Of a stretch of DNA of 64,000 nucleotides, positions 25,227 to 34,803 are shown in pieces. The DNA is taken from positions 2,728,001-2,792,000 of the forward strand of contig NZ_CP019285.1 in NCBI RefSeq assembly GCF_000226975.2. Reading direction: 5' to 3'. This DNA comes from Halobiforma lacisalsi AJ5. Its GTDB lineage: Archaea; Halobacteriota; Halobacteria; Halobacteriales; Natrialbaceae. The number at the start of each line of letters is the position of its first letter. The stretch's first letter is position 1. A program made the position numbers and the translations under genes. Below the pieces are notes generated by a model, which saw only the letters and a list, made by a program, of their open reading frames with translations, searched no databases and was not told the DNA's origin.

Positions 25227-25616
25227 TCAGTGTTCGACGAGTTCCAGCAGGATTCCGCCCGTATCCTTCGGATGGAGGAACGCCACCGTGTGCCCCCACG
25301 CGCCCGAGCGCGGTTCCTCGTCGATGAGCGATACCCCGTGTTCCCGGGCCGTCTCGAGCCCCGCTTCGATGTCGTCGGTCGCGAGCGCGAGGTGGTGGAT
25401 CCCCGACCCGTTCTCCTCGAGGTATCGCGAGATCGTTCCTTCGGTGATCGGTTCGAGCAGTTCGAAGTAGCCGTCGCCGTCGCCACACTCGAGGAAGACG
25501 ACGCGCATGCCGTCGAACACCTCCTCGTGGACCGTCTCGAGGCCGAACAGGTCGCCGTACAGCTCCGCGAGCGCGGCGGCGTCGTCGGTCGCGATGCCCG
25601 CGTGGTCGAAGTGCAT
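25227..25616 (-). CDS. mce: methylmalonyl-CoA epimerase
   Basis: 129 residues of the vicinal oxygen chelate fold in two halves. Metal ligands are visible: FDHAGIATDD near the N-terminus, GIHHLALATDDIEAGL in the middle and the C-terminal glutamate in GGILLELVEH. It interconverts (S)- and (R)-methylmalonyl-CoA, feeding the mutase encoded nearby at 27065. Together they link propionyl-CoA to succinyl-CoA. They are not in one operon here; an unrelated pair of genes lies between. Confidence 0.88.
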   Translation of the reverse strand: MHFDHAGIATDDAAALAELYGDLFGLETVHEEVFDGMRVVFLECGDGDGYFELLEPITEGTISRYLEENGSGIHHLALATDDIEAGLETAREHGVSLIDEEPRSGAWGHTVAFLHPKDTGGILLELVEH

Positions 25617-25778
25617 GGTCGACCATTCGAAGATGGATCCTAAATACGATGGGGTCGCTCACGACGCGATGGGTTACGGGTTACTCGAGAGTTCCGTGTG
25701 CGTACTCGTCTCGGGCGCGTTCTCCAGCCGAGAAACCGCGCGGAACGTATATCGTTTCTCCTCCCGAAAAACCGGACA

Positions 25779-26093
25779 ATGTACATTACCAACACCGAAA
25801 CCGTCCCCGATGGCGAAATCGTCGAAGTGCTCGGTATCGCTCGGGGCAATACGGTCGAGGCGAGAAACGTCGGCCGGGACATCACCCAGGGGCTGCGCAA
25901 TGTCCTCGGGGGAGAACTCAAGGGCTACTCCGAACTCCTCTCGAAGGCCCGCGACGAGGCGATCGTCCGCATGGAGGACGACGCCGAGCGGATGGACGCC
26001 GACGCCGTGGTCAACGTCCGCCTCGAGACCTCACAGATCACCGACGGGGGCTCCGAAGTGATGGCCTACGGGACCGCAGTTCGGCTCCGATAA
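25779..26093 (+). CDS. YbjQ/DUF74 family protein
   Basis: 104 residues. The hallmark GRDITQGLRNVLGGELKGYSELLSKARDEAIVRMEDDA and the ending VNVRLETSQITDGGSEVMAYGTAVRL define the UPF0145/YbjQ family, a pentameric fold often labelled heavy-metal-binding, without firm function. GTATATCG at 25747-25754 is a TATA box 25-32 bases before the ATG, so the transcript is leaderless and the longer frame upstream is rejected. Confidence 0.85.
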   Translation: MYITNTETVPDGEIVEVLGIARGNTVEARNVGRDITQGLRNVLGGELKGYSELLSKARDEAIVRMEDDAERMDADAVVNVRLETSQITDGGSEVMAYGTAVRLR

Positions 26094-26125
26094 CCGATAG
26101 CCGATCGCGTCGGCCCCGTCGGGAG

Positions 26126-26959
26126 TCACCGCAGGCCGAGCGTCGCCGCCAGCCGCTCCCAGGCGTCGTCCTCGAGGTCGGCGACGGCCGCCATCTCATC
26201 CGCGGTGAGTTCGAAGTCGAATACCTCGGCGTTGGCCTCGATGTGTGCGGGGCTTGCGGCCTTCGGGATCGCCGCGACTGGGGGTTGCTGGTTCAGCCAG
26301 CGCAACGCGACCTGGGCCGCGGACTTGTCGTACCGCTCGCCGATCTCCGCGAGCCGATCGTCCCCCGGGACGGCACCCTCCGCGAGCGGGCTGTAGGCCG
26401 TCAGGCAGACGTCGTGTTCGGCACAGTACTCGAGCAGGTCCGCCTGGCCGTGATAGGGGTGGTACTTCACCTGGTTGGTCACGATCGGCGTCTCCGAGAG
26501 CTCCCGGGCACGGTCCAGGCCGCCCACGGTGAAGTTGCTGACGCCGATGTGATCGACGACGCCCTCCGACTGGAGGTCGTTCATCGCGCCCAGGGTCTCC
26601 GTGAGCGGGACGCGGTCGCTCGGTGCGTGCAACAGGAGGAGATCGACGGTCGCCAGCCCGAGCCGATCGAGGCTGGCTCGCGTCGTCGCGAGGACCTCCT
26701 CGCGGGCCGCGTTGTCCGGGTGGACCTTGGTGACGACGAAGACCTCCTCGCGATCGACGTCGCTGCCGGCGATCGCGTCGCCGACGGCCGCCTCGTTGTC
26801 GTACATCTGGGCAGTGTCGACGTGACGGTAGCCGACCTCGAGGGCGGTCTCGACGGCCCGGCGACACTCTTCGCCCGTCATCCGCGCAGTGCCGAATCCC
26901 AGTGCCGGAATCTCGGCCCCGCCGGCCGAAACGGTCGCAGTCGAGAGGGGCATGTCCAT
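26126..26959 (-). CDS. aldo/keto reductase
   Basis: 277 residues, an NADPH-dependent TIM-barrel oxidoreductase. Catalytic tetrad regions are present: GYRHVDTAQMYDNEAAVG (Asp, Tyr), VVTKVHP (Lys) and LLLHAPSD (His). Later motifs are GVSNFTVGGLDRA, TNQVKYHPY and the coenzyme segment AIPKAASPAHIEANAEVFDFEL. The start at 26959 (MDMPL) follows a TATA-like CTTTGAATACG by about 25 bases; an ATG two codons later is equally possible. The physiological substrate is unknown. Confidence 0.87.
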   Translation of the reverse strand: MDMPLSTATVSAGGAEIPALGFGTARMTGEECRRAVETALEVGYRHVDTAQMYDNEAAVGDAIAGSDVDREEVFVVTKVHPDNAAREEVLATTRASLDRLGLATVDLLLLHAPSDRVPLTETLGAMNDLQSEGVVDHIGVSNFTVGGLDRARELSETPIVTNQVKYHPYHGQADLLEYCAEHDVCLTAYSPLAEGAVPGDDRLAEIGERYDKSAAQVALRWLNQQPPVAAIPKAASPAHIEANAEVFDFELTADEMAAVADLEDDAWERLAATLGLR

Positions 26960-27015
26960 ACGCCTCGAGAGCACGGCTCGCGTATTCAAAGCTCGGCCGG
27001 GATCGAGGGATCGAA

Positions 27016-27040
27016 AACCGAACCGAACCGAACCGAACCG
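27016..27040. repeat. five-unit AACCG tandem repeat
   Basis: Five perfect copies of AACCG between the mutase stop (27065) and the aldo/keto reductase start (26959), both minus strand. It ends about 57 bases before the reductase start. Confidence 0.85.
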
Positions 27041-27064
27041 GATCGACGGAACGGAACCCGCCGT

Positions 27065-28750
27065 TCAGAGCGCGCTGCCCGGCTGGTACTCGCCGAACTC
27101 GTCGCGCATGACGTTACAGATCTCGCCGACCGTCGCGTACGCCTTCACCGCATCGATGATATAGGGCATCAGGTTGTCGTCGCCACGCGCCGCGTCCCGC
27201 AGCGCCTCGAGGGTCGCGTCGACCTCTTCGGTGTCCCGCTCCGCGCGGACGGACTCGAGATGGTCGATCTGTCGCTGTTCGTCTTCCTCGGTGACCTCTT
27301 CGACGTCCATCTCGGGCTCTTCGTCTTCGATCTCGAACTCGTTGACGCCGACGATGACCCGCTCTTTCTCCTCGATCTCCCTCTGACGGTCGAATGCGGT
27401 GTCCTGGATCTGGCGCTGGACCCACTGTTGCTCGACGGCCTCGAGCATGCCGCCACGGTCCTCGACCTCGTCCAAGATCTCGTGGGCCTCTTCCTCGACC
27501 TCGTCGGTCAGGGACTCGACGTAGTAGCTGCCCGCGAGCGGGTCGATGGTGTCGGCCGCGCCGGACTCGTGGGCGAGGATCTGCTGGGTCCGCAGGGCCG
27601 TTCGCACGGACTCCTCGGTCGGCAGGGAGAGGGCCTCGTCCTTGCCGTTGGTGTGCAGGCTCTGGGTGCCGCCCAGCACGGCGGCCAGGGCCTGGTACGC
27701 CACCCGGACGACGTTGTTCTCGATCTGCTGGGCGGTCAGCATCGAGCCGGCGGTCTGAGTGTGGAACTTGAGCTGCTTCGATTTGGGATCGTCCGCGTCG
27801 AACCGCTCGTCCATGATATCGTGCCACATCCGGCGGGCGGCGCGGAACTTGGCGACTTCTTCGAAGATGTTGTTGTGGCCGTTGAAGAAGAAAGACAGTT
27901 GTGGGGCGAACTCGTCGACGTCCAGTCCCGCGTCCAGGGCGGCTTCGACGTACTCGATGCCGTTGCCGAGCGTGAAGGCCAGTTCCTGGGCTGCTGTCGA
28001 GCCGGCTTCACGGATGTGATACCCCGAGATGGAGATGGTGTTGAACTTCGGCGTCTCCGCCGCGCAGAACTCGAAGATATCCGTGATGATCCGCATCGAG
28101 GGTTCGGGCGGGTAGATGTAGGTGTTCCGGGCGATGTACTCCTTGAGGAGGTCGTTCTGGATCGTCCCGCGCAGCTCCTCGCGGTCGACGCCCTGCTTGT
28201 CGCCGACGGCGATGTACATCGCCAGCAGGACGGAGGCGGGCGCGTTGATCGTCATCGACGTCGAGACCTCGTCCAGCGGGATGCCGTCGAAGACGGTCTC
28301 CATGTCGTCGAGCGAGTCGATCGCGACGCCGGCTTTCCCCACCTCGCCCGCGGCCATCTCGTCGTCGGAGTCGTACCCCATCTGGGTCGGTAGGTCGAAG
28401 GCCATCGAGAGCCCGGTCTGGCCCTGGTCGAGCAAGTAGTGGTACCGCTCGTTGGTGTCCTCGGGCGTCGAGAAGCCTGCGTACTGGCGCATCGTCCACA
28501 GCCGACCGCGATACCCCGTCGAGTAGACCCCCCGCGTGTACGGCGGCTCGCCCGGGTTCCCCAGGTCCTCCTCGTAGTCGAGATCTGCGACGTCGTCGGG
28601 CGTGTAGAGACGGTCGACCTCCTGCCCGCCCGTATCCGTCGTGAACGTTTCCTTGCGCTCCCCGAAGCGCTCGAGGACCGGCTCGACTTCCTCCTCGTGC
28701 CACTCCTCCTTGCTGGCACGGATCTCCTCGAGTTCGTCGGAATCGAACAT
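27065..28750 (-). CDS. mcmA: methylmalonyl-CoA mutase large (catalytic) subunit
   Basis: 561 residues: the substrate-binding barrel without the cobalamin domain, which archaea carry as a separate small subunit (not in this window). Signatures are [84 protein letters not shown] and [32 protein letters not shown]. It converts methylmalonyl-CoA to succinyl-CoA using adenosylcobalamin. The start ATG at 28750 gives the usual [17 protein letters not shown] opening. Confidence 0.93.
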   Translation of the reverse strand: MFDSDELEEIRASKEEWHEEEVEPVLERFGERKETFTTDTGGQEVDRLYTPDDVADLDYEEDLGNPGEPPYTRGVYSTGYRGRLWTMRQYAGFSTPEDTNERYHYLLDQGQTGLSMAFDLPTQMGYDSDDEMAAGEVGKAGVAIDSLDDMETVFDGIPLDEVSTSMTINAPASVLLAMYIAVGDKQGVDREELRGTIQNDLLKEYIARNTYIYPPEPSMRIITDIFEFCAAETPKFNTISISGYHIREAGSTAAQELAFTLGNGIEYVEAALDAGLDVDEFAPQLSFFFNGHNNIFEEVAKFRAARRMWHDIMDERFDADDPKSKQLKFHTQTAGSMLTAQQIENNVVRVAYQALAAVLGGTQSLHTNGKDEALSLPTEESVRTALRTQQILAHESGAADTIDPLAGSYYVESLTDEVEEEAHEILDEVEDRGGMLEAVEQQWVQRQIQDTAFDRQREIEEKERVIVGVNEFEIEDEEPEMDVEEVTEEDEQRQIDHLESVRAERDTEEVDATLEALRDAARGDDNLMPYIIDAVKAYATVGEICNVMRDEFGEYQPGSAL

Positions 28751-28967
28751 TATGATTACCGAAGAGGCGAGGTGGCTTCAAGGTTGATGTACGTACCAGG
28801 TTTGCCCGGCCTCGAGCGCCCGCGACCGCAGGTCCGTCGGATGCCACGTCGGATGCCGCAGTCTGCGAGCCGAGACAGCGGCCGCTGATCGGGACGGACG
28901 AGCGAGGACACGGTAGCGAAGAGGAGAGAGCGAATCCGATCCGACGCTACGGTCGCCGCCGACGCGG

Positions 28968-29564
28968 CTACCGACCCGTATCGTACTTGTACGTCGCCGA
29001 ATCGGCGTCGATTCCGAAGTCCTCGGCCGACTCCTCGTTCGAGACCTCGTCGCGGCCCTCGGGCGCGTGCTTGAACGCCTCGCGGAGGCGCTCGGGCATC
29101 CGGAACCGATCGACGTCGATCGCGTGTGGCACCGCGTCCGGATCCACGCCCTCGCGTTTGTCCGACAGCCGCTCCCGGAGCGGGGCCGGCAGGGACGACT
29201 CCTCGATCCGGCGGAAGCCGAACTGCGCGAGGTAACTCCCCTCGCTCGTGAGCGCGTAGACGGTGTCGAACCCGTCGTCACCGGCGTACTCGATCAGCCG
29301 TTCGACGACGTGGGCGCCGACGCCCTGACCGCGCCAGCCCTCGAGGACGCCGATGCTCGTGAGTTCGCAGACTTCGTCCCGGTCGTCATCGTCGTCCTCG
29401 ACCTTGTGGATGCGGATCCGGCCGAAGCCGGCCTTCTCGCCCGACTTCTCGTCGATAGCGATGACGTAGTCCCGGGACCGGAACGCCGTCTCGTCGAGGC
29501 CCATCTCCTCGATGTGATCGAGCAGCCAGACTTCCTCCCTGTTTTTCGCGTCCCGGACGTACAT
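28968..29564 (-). CDS. GNAT family N-acetyltransferase
   Basis: 198 residues. The acetyl-CoA binding motif is CELTSIGVLEGWRGQGVGAHVVERLIEYA, preceded by the beta strand KAGFGRIRIHKV and followed by GFDTVYALTSEGSYLAQFGFRRI. The C-terminal 60 residues are specific to a haloarchaeal subgroup. The start is the ATG at 29564 (MYVRDAKNREEVWLL). Substrate unknown. Confidence 0.85.
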   Translation of the reverse strand: MYVRDAKNREEVWLLDHIEEMGLDETAFRSRDYVIAIDEKSGEKAGFGRIRIHKVEDDDDDRDEVCELTSIGVLEGWRGQGVGAHVVERLIEYAGDDGFDTVYALTSEGSYLAQFGFRRIEESSLPAPLRERLSDKREGVDPDAVPHAIDVDRFRMPERLREAFKHAPEGRDEVSNEESAEDFGIDADSATYKYDTGR

Positions 29565-29791
29565 GGTTCGACATAGGAGCCGTGCGGTCAAAAGGATTTG
29601 TGGGATCTCGGCGTCGTCTCGGGGTTTCCGGCCCCTCCCCCGTTCTCGAGCGAGGTCGGTGCGGTAGTCGGCTGCGGTCGCAGGTGATCGCCGGACGGCC
29701 GACCGTAACGCCTCGGCACCCGTCTTCGATCGGGTGCATCGTCGTTCGCCGATGCTCGAAACTTTACGTGCGTTCGGCGAGAGCCGACGGT

Positions 29792-31753
29792 ATGGTCGAT
29801 TCAGTCGACGATCCGCTCGAGGAGCTCGCGAACCTCCCGACCGTTGCCCACCCGGTCGTTTCGCCCGACGGCGACGAGGTCGCTCTCTACTACGACATCA
29901 CGGGACGCAACGAACTCCACGTCATCGACGCCGAGAGCGGCGACCTCGAGCAGTGGTCGGACGGCGAGGTCCCCCGGAACGCCCGCTGGTATCTGAAGTG
30001 GGACCCGAACGGCGACCGCGTCTACTTCCACCGCGACGAGGGCGGCGACGAGCAGAACGACGTCTACGCCCTTTCGCGGGACAGCGAGGTGGAAACGATC
30101 CTCGAGATGGACGGGCAGGTCACCCTCCACGACGTCAGCGAGGACGGCGAAGCGCTGCTCGTCGGTTCGAACCGGGACGGGCAGATGAACGTCTACCGAC
30201 ACGACCTCGCGGACGGCGAGACGACGAAGCTCACGGATTACGAGCGGGCAGTCTGGGGCTCGTCGTTCTCGCCGTCGGGCGACCGGATCGCGTACTCGAC
30301 GAACGAGACCGACGACTTCGACAACCGGGACGTCTACGTCGCGAACGCCGACGGCTCCGATCCCGGAAACCTCGAGATCGGCGACGTGGGCGCGGAATCG
30401 ATGCCGGTCGACTGGGGGCCCGACGGCGACCGGCTGCTCGTCTCCGACAACACGCCGGATCTCGGCCGGGTCGGAGTGTACGACCTCGCCGACGACGAAG
30501 CCGTCTGGTTCGGCGGCGACGAGTACGAGGAGACGCCGATCACGTTCCTGCCCGACGGCGAGCGCGTCCTCGCGTTGCGCACCCGGGACGCCGTCACGGT
30601 CCCGGTCGTCTACGACCTCGAGAGCGGCGAGGGTCGCGAACTCGACGTTCCGGAGGGCGTGACGTCGTTCGGCCGCATCGGCCCGAACGACGTCTGTCTG
30701 GACGACGACCGACTGTTGCTCATGCACACGACGCCGACGAAACGGCCCGAGTTACTGGTCTACGACCTCGAGGAAGATGACCACGAGACGCTGCTCGAGG
30801 CCGAATACGGCCCCTTCGACCGCGACGACTTCGCCGACGCCGAGTACTTCACCGTCGACTCGGACGGCGTTCCCGAGACGCCCGCGGAGGCGGTCGATCA
30901 CGACCCCTCCGAGGAACTCGAGATCGGTTGCCTGCTGTACGATTCGGGCGAGCGTCCGTCGCCGTCGTCGGAGCGCAGTTCCGACGAGGATCGCGACCGT
31001 TCCGGTTCCGGTCGCTCACCGCTGGTCGTCATGCCCCACGGCGGACCCCGGGGTCGCGACGACAAGTCCTTCAACCTCTACGTGCAGGTGCTCGCCGCGC
31101 AGGGGTACTCGGTCCTGCAGGTCAACTACCGTGGCTCGACCGGGCGCGGCCGCGAGTTCGTCGAGCGACTCATCGAGGACTGGGGCGGCGCCGAACAGGG
31201 CGACGTCGCCACCGCGGTCGAACACGTCCTCGAGACACGCGACTGGGTCGACGAGGACCGGGTCGCCGTCTTCGGCGGCTCCTACGGCGGCTACTCCGCC
31301 TACTGGCAGCTCGTCCAGTACCCGGAACTCTACGATGCCGGCATCGCCTGGATCGGGCTGACGGACCTCGAGGAACAGTACGAGACGACGATGCCCCACT
31401 ACCGCGTCGAACTGATGGAGAAGTACCTCGGGACCCCCGATGAGAACCCCGACCTCTACGAGGAACGGTCGCCGATCACCCACGCCGAGAACCTCTCGGC
31501 CCCACTGCTGATGGTCCACGGGATCAACGACAGCCGCGTCCCCGTCTCGCAGGCGCGGCTGTTCCGCGACCGACTCGAGGAACTGGGGTACGAGGGCGGC
31601 GAGGACGGCGACTTCGAGTACGAGGAGTTGGGCGAGGAGGGCCACGCCTCCACCGACCAGGAGCAGAAACTGCGCACCTTCCGGCTGCTCTCGGACTTCC
31701 TCGAGCGACGGATCGGCGGCGAGGTCGTCGCGGTGGACGCGGACGACGACTGA
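29792..31753 (+). CDS. S9 family prolyl oligopeptidase-type serine peptidase
   Basis: 653 residues: an N-terminal beta-propeller built of WD40-like PD40 repeats (about residues 15-330; for example VSPDGDEVALYYD, FSPSGDRIAYSTN, DWGPDGDRLLVSD), an acidic insert of low complexity near 390-410, and a C-terminal alpha/beta hydrolase. The catalytic triad is visible: serine in GGSYGGYSAYW, aspartate in HGINDSRVPVSQ, histidine in EEGHAST. No signal peptide, so it acts on cytoplasmic peptides. The start is the ATG at 29792. The stop codon lies in a palindromic sequence resembling those after arsR and the DJ-1 gene. Confidence 0.9.
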   Translation: MVDSVDDPLEELANLPTVAHPVVSPDGDEVALYYDITGRNELHVIDAESGDLEQWSDGEVPRNARWYLKWDPNGDRVYFHRDEGGDEQNDVYALSRDSEVETILEMDGQVTLHDVSEDGEALLVGSNRDGQMNVYRHDLADGETTKLTDYERAVWGSSFSPSGDRIAYSTNETDDFDNRDVYVANADGSDPGNLEIGDVGAESMPVDWGPDGDRLLVSDNTPDLGRVGVYDLADDEAVWFGGDEYEETPITFLPDGERVLALRTRDAVTVPVVYDLESGEGRELDVPEGVTSFGRIGPNDVCLDDDRLLLMHTTPTKRPELLVYDLEEDDHETLLEAEYGPFDRDDFADAEYFTVDSDGVPETPAEAVDHDPSEELEIGCLLYDSGERPSPSSERSSDEDRDRSGSGRSPLVVMPHGGPRGRDDKSFNLYVQVLAAQGYSVLQVNYRGSTGRGREFVERLIEDWGGAEQGDVATAVEHVLETRDWVDEDRVAVFGGSYGGYSAYWQLVQYPELYDAGIAWIGLTDLEEQYETTMPHYRVELMEKYLGTPDENPDLYEERSPITHAENLSAPLLMVHGINDSRVPVSQARLFRDRLEELGYEGGEDGDFEYEELGEEGHASTDQEQKLRTFRLLSDFLERRIGGEVVAVDADDD

Positions 31754-31810
31754 TACTGACGGGTCACTGACGCAACCGCGCGGCCCGTCGCGGGTGCGCC
31801 GGAACCGACC
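31748..31810 (+). repeat. degenerate copy of the stop-codon palindromic element
   Basis: It starts GACTGATACTGACGG, including the peptidase stop, then has CGCAACCGCG (31771-31780), a short loop, CGCGGGTGCG (31789-31798) and CCGGAACCGACCGG. Order and wording match the elements at 41254 and 42734 read on the minus strand, but identity is lower, so this copy is tentative. Confidence 0.45.
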
Positions 31811-31865
31811 GGCCGCTTGGCCGGCAGCCGATGTATTAAGGGATCGCACGTCCCACCCACCCAGT

Positions 31866-33539
31866 ATGCTTCACGCCGCTGGGCCACTGCTCACCGTCGA
31901 CGTCGGTGAGCGGACCGCGACCGAGACCGAGATCGAGGACCTGCTCGAGAACTACGTCGGGGGCCGCGCCCTCGCGACGGCGCTCGCCCACGACCGTATC
32001 CCGTTCGACGCCGACCCGTTCGGCCCGGAGAACCGGGCGTACCTCTCGACGGGGCCGCTCCAGCAGTCGGCGATGTCGTTTACCGGGCGGATGAACATGA
32101 CCGGCCTCTCGCCGCTGACCGACGGGCTGGTCTCGACGAACGCCGGCGGCTACCTCTCGCGGAACTTCGTGGACGCGGGCATCAGCGTCCTCGAGGTCGT
32201 CGGCGAGAGCGACGAACTGCTCGCGTTCCACGTCACCGACGACGGAGTGAGCTTCGAGGAGGTACCCGAACTCGAGGAGGCGACGGTACCGGAGACCTCC
32301 GACTACGTGGACGAACACCACGATCTGGGCCCCGAACACTGCATCGCGATCGGCCCCGCGGGCGAGAACCTGGTCCGGTTCGCGTCCGTGATGACCTTCG
32401 ACTCGCGGGCGTTCGGCCGCGGCGGCCTCGGCGCGGTGCTCGGCGCGAAAAACGTCAAGTGCGTCACCTTCGAGGGGGAGGCCGCGCCCGAACTCGAGGT
32501 CGAGATCCCGGACCCGCCCGAGTCCGAAATCCACCGGGAGGCGGCGACCTCCGACGACCGGATGCGCCGCCAGGGGACGACCGGCGGCACGGAGTTCATC
32601 AACGACAACTTCTCGCTGCCGACGCGGTACTTCCGCGACTACGAGTTCGAGGGCGTCGAGGGGATCGGCGGCAACGCCGTCGAGGAGAAGAAGTACAAGA
32701 AGGGCGCGTGCTCGGCCTGTGCCTACGCCTGCAAACTCCCGACGCGCGACGAGGAGACCGGTCTCGAGACCGAGGGACCGGAGTTCGAGACCGTCTACTC
32801 GTTCGGCTCGCTGCAGGGGGTCGGTGACGTCGTCGACGTGATGAAGTCGAACGAACTCTGTGACACGCTTGGAATGGACACCATCTCCGCGGGCGTGGCG
32901 GTCGCCGCGTACCTCGACAGCGAAGAGGAGTTCGGCAACGCCGACCTCGCCCACGAGGTCACCGAGAAGATCGCCTACCGCGAGGGGATCGGCGATCTGC
33001 TCGCGGAGGGCGTCGACCGCTGTCACGACGACCTCGGCGTCGACAACTACACCGTCAAGGGGATGGAGTTCGCCGCCCACGACGGCCGCGTGCTCCACGG
33101 CCAGGGACTGTCCTACGCCGTCGCGAACCGCGGCGCGGACCACATGTACGCGAGCATGCTCTCCCTCGAGTACAGCGGCGAACTCGATCCGGAGGGGACG
33201 CTCGGCAAGGCCGAGCGGCTCGTCGAGCAGGAGAACTACGCCGCGTTCCGCGACTCGGGCGTCGTCTGTGCCTTCGGGAGCGACTACGTCACCGACGAGC
33301 GCCTCGAGACGCTGTTCGACGCCGACTACGACGAGTTGCTCGCGGTCGGCGCGAAGACGGTCACCCTCGAACGGCACTTCAACAACCAGCGCGGCTTCGA
33401 CCGTGCGGACGACGACCTCCCCTACGAGATCCCGGACCTCGAGGAAGCCGTCGCGGAGTACTACGACGCCCGCGGCTGGATGGCCGACGGGACCGTCCCC
33501 GACTCGCGAGCCCCGGAGTCCGCTCCTGCAGACGACTGA
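31866..33539 (+). CDS. aor: tungsten aldehyde:ferredoxin oxidoreductase
   Basis: 557 residues. The [4Fe-4S] ligands are C282, C285 and C289 (ACSACAYACK) and C468 (SGVVCAFGSDY), the C-X2-C-X3-C plus late cysteine pattern of the AOR family. The N-terminal domain (ENYVGGRALATALAHD; STGPLQQSAMSFTGRMNM; RAFGRGGLGAVLGAKNVK) binds the two pterins of the tungsten cofactor. It oxidises aldehydes to acids with ferredoxin as acceptor. A TATA-like TGTATTAAG at about 31831 lies 28-35 bases before the ATG. It is convergent with a MoaD/SAMP-like gene 9 bases downstream, a pairing that suggests cofactor supply. Confidence 0.9.
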   Translation: MLHAAGPLLTVDVGERTATETEIEDLLENYVGGRALATALAHDRIPFDADPFGPENRAYLSTGPLQQSAMSFTGRMNMTGLSPLTDGLVSTNAGGYLSRNFVDAGISVLEVVGESDELLAFHVTDDGVSFEEVPELEEATVPETSDYVDEHHDLGPEHCIAIGPAGENLVRFASVMTFDSRAFGRGGLGAVLGAKNVKCVTFEGEAAPELEVEIPDPPESEIHREAATSDDRMRRQGTTGGTEFINDNFSLPTRYFRDYEFEGVEGIGGNAVEEKKYKKGACSACAYACKLPTRDEETGLETEGPEFETVYSFGSLQGVGDVVDVMKSNELCDTLGMDTISAGVAVAAYLDSEEEFGNADLAHEVTEKIAYREGIGDLLAEGVDRCHDDLGVDNYTVKGMEFAAHDGRVLHGQGLSYAVANRGADHMYASMLSLEYSGELDPEGTLGKAERLVEQENYAAFRDSGVVCAFGSDYVTDERLETLFDADYDELLAVGAKTVTLERHFNNQRGFDRADDDLPYEIPDLEEAVAEYYDARGWMADGTVPDSRAPESAPADD

Positions 33540-33548
33540 CCCTCGCCG

Positions 33549-33848
33549 TCAGCCGCCGTACACCGACGGGATCATCCGGACGACCGACGACGGGTCCAGT
33601 TCGGTCTCGAGCCCATCGAGGTGGGTGACGTTGCGCTCGTCGACGGTGACGACGGTGTCGCCGGCGGTCGCGGTTCCGTCGTCCGCGAGCAGTTCCCCCT
33701 CGAGGTCGGGGTAGGTCGCCTCGAGGTCCGCGAGGAGGGTTCCGACGGTAACCCGATCGGCGTCCCGGTCGGCCTCGACCTCGTGGTGAACCGTCTTCTC
33801 GCCGACGGCGTCGCGGAACGGCCCGAAGAAGACGCACTCGAGTTGCAC
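33549..33848 (-). CDS. MoaD/SAMP family ubiquitin-like sulfur carrier
   Basis: 99 residues of the beta-grasp fold (MQLECVFFGPFRDAVGEKTV; TVGTLLADLEATYPDLEGELL; MIPSVYGG), ending in the diglycine used for adenylation by an E1-like enzyme. Such proteins give sulfur to molybdopterin/tungstopterin synthesis and, in haloarchaea, are attached to other proteins (SAMPs). The neighbouring aldehyde oxidoreductase needs a sulfur-containing pterin cofactor, so cofactor assembly is the likely main job. It is a little longer than SAMP1 (87 residues). Confidence 0.82.
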   Translation of the reverse strand: MQLECVFFGPFRDAVGEKTVHHEVEADRDADRVTVGTLLADLEATYPDLEGELLADDGTATAGDTVVTVDERNVTHLDGLETELDPSSVVRMIPSVYGG

Positions 33849-33926
33849 AGTCCGCGGTTCGACGCGGTCGGTCTTGTAGCCGACGGTCTCGAGTCCGTGG
33901 CGATGCCGAGAGGGACCCGTCGCCGA

Positions 33927-34799
33927 CTACCGGCCGCTGTCGGCCTCGAGGACCGGATCTCCTCTCTCCCCCGCGGCCGGCGTCCCATCGAGGAACGCCC
34001 GAACCCGCGAGTCGAACGCCGGCTTCCGCTCGTGGAAGGCCCCGTGTTTCGCGCCGGGCCGGAGCTCGAGGTCACCCCGCGGGAGCCGGTCGACCGTCTC
34101 GCGGAGGATTTCCGGCGTGAAGTAGGGATCGCGCTCGCCACCGAAGACGAGCGTCGGCTGCTCGAGGTCGGCGAGCCCCCCGCCCGAGTCGAATCCCAGG
34201 ACGAACTCGAGCGAGCGCCACACGTCCGCGGGCTCGGCGGGTCGCGGGAGGAGGAACCGGCCGATCGTCCGGATCGTCGGCGGATACGCCACGGCCCGGC
34301 CGTCGGAGTACATGTCGGCCGCCAGCTTCGAGCGGATCGACGCCCAGTCGTGCTCGCGGGCGTCTCGTTCGAACTCGCGGGCTCTCCCGTGCGCGCTCTC
34401 CGCGAGCCGACAGCCGCTGTTGGCGAGCACGAGCCGGTCGACCACTTCGGGGTGGCGGCGGGCGAGCGCCTGGCCGATCAGCCCGCCCATCGAGATGCCG
34501 ACGACGTCGACGCGCTCGTGGGAGTCGGCGATCGCCTCGAGGGAGCGGGCGTGGCCCTCGGCCGCGTCGGCGGCGTCGTAGCCGGCCGGCAGCCCGCGCG
34601 GGCGGCTGACCTGGTAGACGGCGTACTCGTCGAGATACCGGGCGAAGTAGGGGGCGAGCGCCCAGCCGGCGACGGACGGATAGACGCCCGGGAACATCGA
34701 GTCCTCGAAGCCGGGCAGGACGACGAGCGCCCGCCGCCCGTCGCCGACGCGGGCGTAGGGGTGTCCGGCCGGCAGAACTCCGCTTTCGGTTCGGAGCAC
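33927..34799 (-). CDS. alpha/beta hydrolase
   Basis: 290 residues starting at GTG 34799, four bases after the stop of the upstream ferritin-like gene, so co-transcribed. The nucleophile S103 is in VVGISMGGLIGQALARRHPE; the acid is probably the aspartate in FGGERDPYFTPE and the base the histidine in PGAKHGAFHERKP. No signal peptide or membrane helix. Substrate unknown; serine esterase or C-C hydrolase of the MhpC/DhaA-like group. Confidence 0.82.
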   Translation of the reverse strand: MLRTESGVLPAGHPYARVGDGRRALVVLPGFEDSMFPGVYPSVAGWALAPYFARYLDEYAVYQVSRPRGLPAGYDAADAAEGHARSLEAIADSHERVDVVGISMGGLIGQALARRHPEVVDRLVLANSGCRLAESAHGRAREFERDAREHDWASIRSKLAADMYSDGRAVAYPPTIRTIGRFLLPRPAEPADVWRSLEFVLGFDSGGGLADLEQPTLVFGGERDPYFTPEILRETVDRLPRGDLELRPGAKHGAFHERKPAFDSRVRAFLDGTPAAGERGDPVLEADSGR

Positions 34800-34803
34800 C
34801 CGT

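Noticed and set aside
25649..28393. A 914-codon open frame on the plus strand across the aldo/keto reductase and mutase genes
   Set aside because: It lies antisense to two genes with clear family motifs; it is a GC-rich codon-bias shadow with no recognisable domain.
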